This document shows positions 8,202 through 15,389 of a stretch of DNA of 64,000 nt, in pieces. Under the pieces are notes generated by a model that saw nothing but the letters and a program-made list of their open reading frames with translations, did no database searches and was not told the DNA's origin. Numbering within the stretch: position 1 is the first letter of the stretch; each line of letters begins with the position of its first letter. A program made the translations under genes and the position numbers. Source of the DNA: Rikenellaceae bacterium (GTDB lineage: Bacteria; Bacteroidota; Bacteroidia; Bacteroidales; Rikenellaceae); the NCBI GenBank assembly GCA_009783565.1, contig WRDF01000003.1, forward strand, positions 62,001 through 126,000, written 5' to 3'.

Positions 8202-8824
8202 ACGAGCTTTTAGCCAAACCCGGCGTGAATGACATTTTCGTCGAAACCATAAGAATCGAGAACGGCGCAGTCTGTAATTTCGAACTTCACCGTGAAAGGA
8301 TGCGCCGAACTGCCATGCATCATTTCGGCACTGCGCCGGAGCTTGTCGTCGATCCGCTCTCGATGCCGCCCCACCTTCGCGATGAAAGGGTAAAATGCCG
8401 GGTGTTATACTCTTACGATATTATCGCTACCGAGTTTCATGCATACCGGCCGAAAAAAATTCGTTCGCTGCGGATTGTGGAAGACGATGAGATAGAATAC
8501 GAATATAAGTCCGCCGACCGGAATCGTTTGAACGAACTGTTCGGGCGGCGGGCCGACGCCGACGATATAATTATCGTCAGGAGAGGTCGGGTGACAGACA
8601 GCTCATTCGCCAATCTCGTTTTCGCGACAGCGGCGGGAGAACTGTTCACCCCGAAAACATATCTGCTCGCGGGGACTAAACGCGCATCGCTGTTGGCGCG
8701 CGGAACGATTCGGGAGCGGGATGTATCCGTTCAGGATATCGCGTCGTTCAGCCGCGTATATCTGATAAATGCGATGATGGATATTTCGGACGATATTTCA
8801 GTTGGTGTTTCATCGATAGTATAG
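8198..8824 (+). CDS. pabC: Aminodeoxychorismate lyase (PabC), class IV aminotransferase fold
   Basis: Releases pyruvate from aminodeoxychorismate to give p-aminobenzoate. 208 residues, fold-type IV PLP enzyme. The likely PLP Lys is K104 in YEYKSADRNRLNELF, which lines up with the LKHLNRL motif of E. coli PabC. Later signatures are DDIIIVRRGRVTDSSFANLVF and LLAGTKRASLL. The start at 8198 overlaps the pabB stop; the frame is open further upstream but that part shows no conservation. Substrate assignment rests on the pabB pairing, since D-amino-acid and branched-chain transaminases share the fold. Confidence 0.88.
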   Translation: MNELLAKPGVNDIFVETIRIENGAVCNFELHRERMRRTAMHHFGTAPELVVDPLSMPPHLRDERVKCRVLYSYDIIATEFHAYRPKKIRSLRIVEDDEIEYEYKSADRNRLNELFGRRADADDIIIVRRGRVTDSSFANLVFATAAGELFTPKTYLLAGTKRASLLARGTIRERDVSVQDIASFSRVYLINAMMDISDDISVGVSSIV

Positions 8825-8858
8825 ATAATTCAGATGCGAAAAAGCCACCGAAAAACGT

Positions 8859-8866
8859 TATCTTTG
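8859..8866 (+). promoter_or_regulatory. -7 element (TATCTTTG) before the small gene-mutL-rhomboid run
   Basis: Exact TAnnTTTG match 22 bases before the ATG at 8889. No clear -33 TTTG is seen. It would drive the small membrane protein gene and mutL. Confidence 0.6.
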
Positions 8867-8888
8867 CGTAATCTAATTGAACATTATT

Positions 8889-9239
8889 ATGATTGGCTTA
8901 GGCAGAGTGTGGAATCGCAAACCGCGGCAATTCGACTACAAACCACGATATTTCGATCCCGAAAAAGAACAGCGTGAACTTCGCAAAAAGCAGGTGCTCG
9001 GCGTGGATCATAACGAGCGACACCTCACCGACGAAGAGCGCAAGGCCGCATATGTTCCGGGCAAGTATCTGAACACCAGCATCAAAGCGAGGCGCGGCAT
9101 AGGCTCGACAAAGATGCAGAAAAAGCGCAAATCGAACCTTGCGCTGATCGTCGCGCTCGTGGTCATAGGCCTCATTACGTGGTGGATCGTGACGACCGAT
9201 ATTATCAGACTTTTCCTCGAACGATGGCTGGGAGCATAA
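8889..9239 (+). CDS. Small protein with one C-terminal membrane segment, upstream of mutL
   Basis: 116 residues, not recognised as a named family. The first 80 residues are highly charged (RKPRQFDYKPRYFDPEKEQRE near the N-terminus, then YVPGKYLNTSIKARRG). One hydrophobic helix follows (about 82-104, LALIVALVVIGLITWWIV) and a short tail. With the positive-inside rule the charged part should be cytoplasmic. Its 3' end overlaps the mutL start by 16 bases, so the two are probably co-expressed. A start at ATG 8889 is preferred over an in-frame TTG at 8877, because the promoter is closer and ATG is stronger. Function unknown. Confidence 0.75.
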   Translation: MIGLGRVWNRKPRQFDYKPRYFDPEKEQRELRKKQVLGVDHNERHLTDEERKAAYVPGKYLNTSIKARRGIGSTKMQKKRKSNLALIVALVVIGLITWWIVTTDIIRLFLERWLGA

Positions 9240-11071
9240 GGTTGCTGTCTGAGTTCGTGGCGAACCAAATCGCGGCAGGCGAGGTGGTCAATCGTCCGTC
9301 TTCGGCAGTGAAAGAGATGATGGAAAATGCCATAGATGCCGGCGCGCGGAACGTTACGGTGTGCTTCCGCGACGGCGGACGGGCGATGATCCGCGTTGTG
9401 GACGACGGCTGCGGCATGTCGCCCGTCGATGCGCGGCTGGCGTTCGACCGCCACGCGACAAGCAAGATCGCGAGCGTGGAGGACATCTACCGGCTCGGGA
9501 CGTTCGGTTTTCGCGGCGAGGCGCTGGCGTCGATAGCATCGGTGGCGGAGGTGCAGCTGCGCACGCGGCGCGAGGGCGACGAGCTGGGCACGCAGACCGA
9601 GATACACGGCAGCCGGTTCATCGGCACGCAGCCCGTGAGTTGCCCTGCGGGGTCGCAATTCACGGTGTGCAATCTCTTTTATAACGTACCGGCGCGGCGG
9701 CGTTTTCTGGATAAAAGCTCGACCGAGGCGCGGCATATAACGGCTGAGTATCAGCGCGTTGCGTTGTGTAATCCCGACGTGGGTTTTGCGCTGTACGACG
9801 GTGATGCGCTGTTGTCGCGCGTTGCTCCGGCGACGTTGAAACAGCGTGTCATCGATATAGTGGGCAAGAGCGTGGCGCGCAACCTGCTGGATGTCGATGC
9901 CGATACGTCGATCGTGCGCGTCGAAGGGTTCGTGGGGCGACCTGCGACGGCGCGGCAGACGAACAAGGAGCAATTCCTGTTCGTGAACGGACGTTATTTC
10001 AAAAGTCCGTATTTCCATAAAGCGGTGATGTCGGCCTTTGCCAAACTCGTTGCGCCGAACACGCAACCGTCTTATTTTCTGTATCTTACGGTTGCAAGTG
10101 ATCATATCGACGTGAATGTCCATCCGCAGAAAACGGAGGTGAAGTTCGAGAACGGGGCGGAGATATGGCAAATCATAAATGCGGCGGTGCGCGAATCGCT
10201 GGCGCGGGCGGGCGTAACTCCGGCTATGGATTTCGATGTCGATGCGTCGGTCGAAATCCCCGCTCTGAAACAGAACAGCGCAGCAAATGTTACGTATAAA
10301 ATGCCGAGCATCAAGGCTAACCCTGATTTCAATCCTTTCGAAAAATACACCGACGATCATCGCCCTGCGCGCGTGGCGTCGCCCGATTTTTCGGCTGTGA
10401 ACTCGACCGTCAGCGACGATTTCGAAATCTCGGCGTTGGAATTTATCGATGGTGAAGACGCACCGCAGACTCTTTTCGAAAGCGGCGTTACGACATGCGA
10501 CCCCAACATGGCCCTACCGCTCGGCGTACGGTATGCCGCTGTGGCGATAGGCGGCAATGCGCTGACCCTCATCGATTTACCCCGTGCTTTCGAGGCGGTG
10601 CTCTACGACCGTTACACGGGAATGCTCGCGCACGGCAGCGCGGTGAGCCAGCAATTATTGTTCCCCGAAAGGCTGATGCTGTCGCTCGACGACGCGGGGC
10701 TTTTGGCCGCGCACACCGCCGATTTTGCCGCATTCGGATTCGATATCGTCCTGCGCGACCAACACACGGCCGAAATCACGGGCCTGCCTGCCGACCTGGC
10801 GACATGCAACGTCGAAGAATTGGTATATGACCTGCTCGACACGCTGCGCGACGAGGGCGACCGGACAGCCTCCGACATTCGCCGCCACAGACTCGCGGCG
10901 AATATGGCCCGCCGTGCGGCACATTCGCGCAATCGCACGATGACGCGTGAGGAAATCGCCGCGCTTATCGACGCTCTGAACGCGACCGCCGATCCGAGCT
11001 TCACCCCCGCCGGAAATCCGATAATGACAACGATCGCAGAGGAAGAAATAGGTAAGTTGATTGGAAAATAA
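9224..11071 (+). CDS. mutL: DNA mismatch repair protein MutL
   Basis: 615 residues. The N-terminal GHKL ATPase motifs are all present: MENAIDAGA (Mg-binding Asn), DDGCGM, DRHATSKI and FGFRGEAL, then the transducer domain with NVPARRRFL and VNVHPQKTEVKF. After a variable linker comes the dimerisation domain (about 445-615). The place where endonuclease-type MutL proteins carry DQHA(X)2E(X)4E reads IDLPRAFEAVLYDRY, and no CPHGRP-like zinc motif is seen near the end (FTPAGNPI instead). This MutL therefore looks nuclease-negative. Start ATG 9224 is fixed by the conserved IRLLSEFVANQIAAGEVV. Confidence 0.95.
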   Translation: MAGSIRLLSEFVANQIAAGEVVNRPSSAVKEMMENAIDAGARNVTVCFRDGGRAMIRVVDDGCGMSPVDARLAFDRHATSKIASVEDIYRLGTFGFRGEALASIASVAEVQLRTRREGDELGTQTEIHGSRFIGTQPVSCPAGSQFTVCNLFYNVPARRRFLDKSSTEARHITAEYQRVALCNPDVGFALYDGDALLSRVAPATLKQRVIDIVGKSVARNLLDVDADTSIVRVEGFVGRPATARQTNKEQFLFVNGRYFKSPYFHKAVMSAFAKLVAPNTQPSYFLYLTVASDHIDVNVHPQKTEVKFENGAEIWQIINAAVRESLARAGVTPAMDFDVDASVEIPALKQNSAANVTYKMPSIKANPDFNPFEKYTDDHRPARVASPDFSAVNSTVSDDFEISALEFIDGEDAPQTLFESGVTTCDPNMALPLGVRYAAVAIGGNALTLIDLPRAFEAVLYDRYTGMLAHGSAVSQQLLFPERLMLSLDDAGLLAAHTADFAAFGFDIVLRDQHTAEITGLPADLATCNVEELVYDLLDTLRDEGDRTASDIRRHRLAANMARRAAHSRNRTMTREEIAALIDALNATADPSFTPAGNPIMTTIAEEEIGKLIGK

Positions 11072-11118
11072 TATCGTGGATCAAGCTCACGACGACAACA
11101 AAAAACGTTATATAAAAA

Positions 11119-11775
11119 ATGAGAGGAACTCATAGTTACAACATGCCGCCAGTGGTGCTGAACCTGCTGATTATCAACGGGTTGATTTTCATGGCGGTGC
11201 GAATGCTGCCGGCGGCACAGGAGATATGGCCGCAACTGGCGCTGTTCTATCCGAGCAGCCCGTTTTTCAGGATCTGGCAGCCGCTGACCTACATGTTCGT
11301 ACAGGTCGATACGACGCACCTGCTCTTTAACATGTTCATGCTCTGGATGTTCGGACGCACGGTGGAGCACGACCTCGGCTCGCGGCGATTCCTGACCTAC
11401 TACCTGCTGTGCGGAGTCGGCGCGGCAGCTATCCATCTGGGAGTCATGTGGTTAGAAATGAACGCGTATGCGGCGGCCGGCAATTTTGCTGGGGCGATGA
11501 ACCTGATGCGAACTCCGACTATCGGTGCGTCGGGTGCGATTTTCGGCCTTCTGGTGGCGTTCGGCATGATGCACGCCAATAGCATGGTGATGATGATCAT
11601 CCCGCCTATCCCGATGAAAGCCAAGTATTTTGTGATTGTCGTCGCCGTGATAGAGCTGTTCCTCGGTGTGTCCGGCAGGGGAGGCAATGTCGCTCATTTC
11701 GCCCACCTCGGCGGCGCGCTGTGGGGCTTCCTTATCCTGTTCTATTGGAAAAGGAGGGGGAGGATTCATTACTGA
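11119..11775 (+). CDS. Rhomboid family intramembrane serine protease
   Basis: 218 residues with about six membrane helices. The catalytic Ser lies in GASGAIFGLL and the His in AHFAHLGGALWGF. HLLFNMFMLWMFG is the conserved second-helix HxxxN region that forms the oxyanion hole. It cleaves membrane proteins inside or near the bilayer; the natural substrate is unknown. It follows mutL by 47 bases and is separated by only 2 bases from the next gene, so it is probably part of the same transcript. An additional internal start (PPVVLNLL) is possible but the ATG at 11119 gives a normal N-terminus. Confidence 0.93.
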   Translation: MRGTHSYNMPPVVLNLLIINGLIFMAVRMLPAAQEIWPQLALFYPSSPFFRIWQPLTYMFVQVDTTHLLFNMFMLWMFGRTVEHDLGSRRFLTYYLLCGVGAAAIHLGVMWLEMNAYAAAGNFAGAMNLMRTPTIGASGAIFGLLVAFGMMHANSMVMMIIPPIPMKAKYFVIVVAVIELFLGVSGRGGNVAHFAHLGGALWGFLILFYWKRRGRIHY

Positions 11776-11777
11776 TT

Positions 11778-12848
11778 ATGAGCAGCGAACACGAGAAATA
11801 TTCTCCCGTCTGCGAGGGCGAAGAGGAGCAGCAGGACGAACTTTACGAGCACTTTGCGGTGACCGTAGACCGGGGGCAGGCTCTGTTGCGCGTGGATAAA
11901 TACCTGACGGCAAGGATCGAGGGCGCGTCGCGCAACCGCATCCAGACCGCCGCCGAGAGCGGGAATATACTTGTAAACGGCACGGCGGTGAAGTCGAATT
12001 ACAAGGTGAAACCGCTCGACCGCGTGACGGTGGTGATGCCTTATCCGCGCCGCGTCGTCGAAATTCTGCCTGAAAATATCCCTCTGAAAATCGCTTACGA
12101 GGACGACGATATCATCGTCGTGGATAAGGAAGCGGGCATGGTGGTGCATCCGGGGCATGGCAACTATTCGGGCACGCTGGTCAATGCGCTCACGTGGCAT
12201 CTGCGTGAACTGCCGCTGTTTCAGGAGGGCGATATGCGCGCGGGATTGGTGCATCGCATCGACAAAAATACGTCGGGGTTGCTGGTCGTGGCGAAAAACG
12301 AGCGGGCGCACGCAAAGCTGGCGCGCCAATTTTTCGACCACAGCATCGAGCGGCGTTACGTCGCGCTGGTGTGGGGCAACTTCGACCAGGACGAGGGCAC
12401 GATAACGGGCAACATTGGGCGCAGTCATCGCGACAGGCTGAAAATGGCGGTGTTCGCGGACGGGAGCGACGGCAAACATGCGGTGACGCATTATCGGGTT
12501 CTGCGGCGTTACGGCTATGTTACGCTTTTGGAGTTGCGGCTCGAAACGGGACGCACGCACCAGATCCGCGTCCATATGGAATGGCAGGGCCATCCGCTCT
12601 TCAATGACGAACGCTATGGCGGCGACCGCATACTCAAAGGTACGACGTTCAGCAAGTACAAACAGTTCGTGGAGAATTGCTTTGCGCTGATACCGCGTCA
12701 TGCGTTGCATGCGCGCAGTCTCGGGTTCATGCATACCGTGAGCGGCGAGCGCGTTTATTTCGAGAGCGAGCTGCCGCCGGATTTTCAGGCTGTTCTCGGC
12801 AAATGGGACAGTTATGTCGCCGCGCGCGGAGAATTTGAAGAGGAATAA
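11778..12848 (+). CDS. RluA/RluD family 23S rRNA pseudouridine synthase
   Basis: 356 residues. An S4 RNA-binding domain (about 31-90, LRVDKYLTARIEGASRNRIQ) precedes the catalytic domain with Asp162 in VHRIDKNTSGLLV. Downstream GRTHQIRVHMEWQGHP is the other family hallmark. RluD modifies helix 69 of 23S rRNA and is the closest E. coli relative by architecture, but RluC-like specificity cannot be ruled out, so no symbol is given. The start MSSEHEKYSP lies 2 bases after the rhomboid stop; an earlier in-frame start would overlap the rhomboid gene. The TAA is followed directly by CACACGCGTGTG. Confidence 0.92.
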   Translation: MSSEHEKYSPVCEGEEEQQDELYEHFAVTVDRGQALLRVDKYLTARIEGASRNRIQTAAESGNILVNGTAVKSNYKVKPLDRVTVVMPYPRRVVEILPENIPLKIAYEDDDIIVVDKEAGMVVHPGHGNYSGTLVNALTWHLRELPLFQEGDMRAGLVHRIDKNTSGLLVVAKNERAHAKLARQFFDHSIERRYVALVWGNFDQDEGTITGNIGRSHRDRLKMAVFADGSDGKHAVTHYRVLRRYGYVTLLELRLETGRTHQIRVHMEWQGHPLFNDERYGGDRILKGTTFSKYKQFVENCFALIPRHALHARSLGFMHTVSGERVYFESELPPDFQAVLGKWDSYVAARGEFEEE

Positions 12849-12880
12849 CACACGCGTGTGTTTTCCAACCTGCCGGATGA
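12849..12880. repeat. Class C repeat, complete copy abutting a stop codon
   Basis: CACACGCGTGTG then TTTTCCAACCTGCCGGA, starting on the base after the TAA of the RluD-like gene. The first half is a perfect alternating purine-pyrimidine palindrome. Confidence 0.85.
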
Positions 12881-12923
12881 CATAATTTTGAATGGATTCT
12901 AATTACGAAAACCTGCATACGCA

Positions 12924-13970
12924 ATGTATAAATACTTTTTCCGCCCGTTGTTTTTCCTCTTTTCACCGGAGACGATACATCATGTAATCGCCTGGAATCT
13001 GCGCACGCTGTGCCGACTGCCGGGCGGACGCAAATTCCTGCGCGCGATCTACTCATACCGCCGCAAAGACCTCGAACGCGAGGTGTTCGGAATAAAATTC
13101 CCTAATCCCATAGGCCTTCCGGCCGGATTCGACAAGAACGGCGACCTCTACCGCGAGATGACCGGACTCGGATTTGGGTTCGTGGAGGTGGGTACGGTGA
13201 CGCCGAAAGCCCAGCCCGGCAACCCTAAGCCGCGCTCGTTCCGCCTGCCGAAAGACCGCGCACTGATAAATCGCATGGGGTTCAACAACGAGGGGTTGGA
13301 GAATATGATAGAGAATCTTGTGCGGCGCAAAGCGAGCGAGAATATCGTGCTGGGCGTGAATCTGGGCAAAAACACGGCAACCCCGAACGACGAAGCGCCG
13401 CACGATTACCTGAAACTTTTCCGTAATCTTTACCACCTCGGCGATTACTTCGTAGTGAACGTCAGTTGCCCTAACGTAAAGGATATCACGGCGTTACAAA
13501 ACCGCGACGGAGTGCTGGCGATCCTCGAACCGATGTTCGCCTATCGCGAGCAGCAGGCGGTCTACCGCCCCATATTGTTGAAAATTTCGCCCGACCTGCC
13601 GAACGAAGAGATCGACGCGATGATCGACACCGTACTCCCTACCCCGCTCGACGGTATCGTGGCGACGAACACCACGACTTCGCGTGCGGGGCTGCATACG
13701 CCGCACGCGAAGGTAGAGCGTCTCGGGAACGGCGGCCTGAGCGGCGCGCCACTGACGCAGCGCGCGATAGAGGTTGTCCGGCGTGTGCATAAACGGTCGG
13801 GGGGGCGCTATCACATCATAGGCGTGGGCGGGATTATGACCCCGCAGGACGCACAGCGTATGCTCGACGCGGGCGCAAGTCTGGTGCAGATTTTTACGGG
13901 CTTTATCTACGGCGGGCCGACGTTCGCCAAACGCGTGTGTAAATATTTGAGTAAACAGGCCAAACGGTAG
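12924..13970 (+). CDS. pyrD: Dihydroorotate dehydrogenase (quinone), class 2
   Basis: Oxidises dihydroorotate to orotate and passes electrons to the quinone pool, the fourth step of pyrimidine synthesis, at the inner membrane. 348 residues. The N-terminal helical extension (YKYFFRPLFFLFSPETIHH) is the membrane/quinone module that separates class 2 from class 1. GLPAGFDKNG, INRMGFNNEG and GVNLGKN bind FMN and substrate, and the catalytic Ser is in VNVSCPNVK. The C-terminal IIGVGGIMTPQDAQRMLDAGASLVQ completes the family pattern. It would use the menaquinone made through the mqn genes found nearby. Confidence 0.96.
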   Translation: MYKYFFRPLFFLFSPETIHHVIAWNLRTLCRLPGGRKFLRAIYSYRRKDLEREVFGIKFPNPIGLPAGFDKNGDLYREMTGLGFGFVEVGTVTPKAQPGNPKPRSFRLPKDRALINRMGFNNEGLENMIENLVRRKASENIVLGVNLGKNTATPNDEAPHDYLKLFRNLYHLGDYFVVNVSCPNVKDITALQNRDGVLAILEPMFAYREQQAVYRPILLKISPDLPNEEIDAMIDTVLPTPLDGIVATNTTTSRAGLHTPHAKVERLGNGGLSGAPLTQRAIEVVRRVHKRSGGRYHIIGVGGIMTPQDAQRMLDAGASLVQIFTGFIYGGPTFAKRVCKYLSKQAKR

Positions 13971-14005
13971 CGTCAATGACGAACACGCGCGCGTAGTTTA
14001 CAAAT

Positions 14006-14090
14006 CGTCATTGCGAGGGGCATGAGGCCCGAAGCAATCCAGAAAGAAAATGGATACTGGATTGCTTCGCCTTTCAGGCTCGCAATGACG
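14006..14090. repeat. Class A palindrome, copy A3, with A' hairpin and CGCG flanks
   Basis: Complete class A with left arm GGC-ATGAG-GCC. It is preceded by ACACGCGCGCGTAG (13983) and followed by an A' unit GATTGCGGGTCAAACCTGCAA (14096) and GGCACGCGCGCGTGG (14118). This is the fullest example of the composite order: CG palindrome, A, A', CG palindrome. Confidence 0.9.
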
Positions 14091-14170
14091 GCAGAGATTG
14101 CGGGTCAAACCTGCAATGGCACGCGCGCGTGGTTTATTGGCTACCGCGAAACTCGTAATTATGAAATCAG

Positions 14171-15328
14171 GTGGATTTCAGCCGAAACACATATTCGCAC
14201 GACGATAACAGAAGTGCAGGCGGCTTGCTGCGCATCTTCGATTTCGCGATGCTGTTGGTGACGATGGTGGCGGCGGTATTGCTCGTGTGCGCCTACGCCG
14301 CGCGGTGGGTACACCCCGCCGACGCGTGGTTTTTCGCGTTTGCAGGACTCGCCGCGCCGATTTTATATGTCGCGAACATCGTTTTGGCGCTCTATTGGGT
14401 CGTGCGCTGGAAACGCCGCGCGCTGATTCCGCTCGTGGTTCTGCTCATTGGCGCAGGGTGGATCTCGCTGTTTTTCAAGCCCACGCTGCGCAAAACATAC
14501 CACGAACCTGACCGCCGAAGGTCATCGGTCATAATGAGTTACAACGTCGCGGGGTTTTTGACCGAGAGCGGCGACGAACTCACGTCGACGCTCGACAGTA
14601 TTGCGGCATTCATAACACGCACGCGCCCCGACATTCTCTGCCTGCAAGAGTTCCAAAGCATTACTGCCGACCAGAAACCGCGCATCGACTCGCTGCTCGG
14701 AATGCCTTACAACAGGGTGAATTACAAAATCACGAACAGTGCGGGCGGCGGCTGGGGACTGGCTGTTTACAGCAATTACCGTATAGTAGGATCGGGCGTC
14801 GTCGATTTCGAAAACACGACCAACTCGGCGCAATGGGTCGATGTGCTGCTGCGACCCGGCGACACGGTGAGGGTATTTAATTGCCACCTGCAAACAACAT
14901 CGCTCGACCGTTCCGACCGCGAGTATATTATGAATCAGGAGTTTCTGGCCAACGACGGCGAGGTCTCGCGCGAAGAGCGCGTGCGTTCGATCGTCGGCAA
15001 GCTGCGCCGCAATTTCATAGTGCGTGCGGCACAGGCCGACTCGCTCGCGCCGCTGATCCACGCCGCCACGCCTGTGCGCCGTGTAGTCGTTTGCGGCGAT
15101 TTCAATGACACGCCGATGTCGTACGTCTACCGCACGATGCGCGGACGGCTCGCCGACACGTTCGTCGAACGCGGCACGGGTGCACCGAGCACCTATCAAG
15201 GCATGTTCAATCTGTTCCGCATCGACTATATTCTCCACTCGCGCGACATCGAGACGCTCGGTTATTCATCGCCCGCCGGTATCTCCTATTCCGACCACAA
15301 GCCCGTTATCGCGACTGTCAGATTTTGA
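14171..15328 (+). CDS. Membrane-anchored endonuclease/exonuclease/phosphatase (EEP) family protein
   Basis: About 385 residues. Three hydrophobic helices (about 26-47, 53-76 and 81-99) anchor an EEP catalytic domain facing outward. Catalytic motifs are MSYNVAGF, CLQEFQS (Glu metal ligand), VFNCHLQTTS, VVCGDFNDTPMS and the terminal YSDHKPVIATV His. Relatives cleave phosphodiesters in nucleic acids or lipids; the substrate is unknown. The N-terminus is uncertain: this frame opens with GTG 14171, another in-frame choice is ATG 14249, and ATG 14161 in a shifted frame encodes MKSGGFQPKHIFARR before a stop, which could hint at a frameshift. In related genomes this family often sits near rhomboid genes. 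Confidence 0.8.
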   Translation: MDFSRNTYSHDDNRSAGGLLRIFDFAMLLVTMVAAVLLVCAYAARWVHPADAWFFAFAGLAAPILYVANIVLALYWVVRWKRRALIPLVVLLIGAGWISLFFKPTLRKTYHEPDRRRSSVIMSYNVAGFLTESGDELTSTLDSIAAFITRTRPDILCLQEFQSITADQKPRIDSLLGMPYNRVNYKITNSAGGGWGLAVYSNYRIVGSGVVDFENTTNSAQWVDVLLRPGDTVRVFNCHLQTTSLDRSDREYIMNQEFLANDGEVSREERVRSIVGKLRRNFIVRAAQADSLAPLIHAATPVRRVVVCGDFNDTPMSYVYRTMRGRLADTFVERGTGAPSTYQGMFNLFRIDYILHSRDIETLGYSSPAGISYSDHKPVIATVRF

Positions 15329-15389
15329 TCGACACTTAAACATCACAACATAAAATTGTAAGTTCAAGTCTTTGCAAAATAAAAATATA

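Noticed and set aside
9008-10360. Long open frame (450 codons) on the minus strand
   Set aside because: It lies opposite the small membrane gene and mutL, has no recognisable domain and is rich in Arg/His; it is the antisense shadow of a GC-rich gene.
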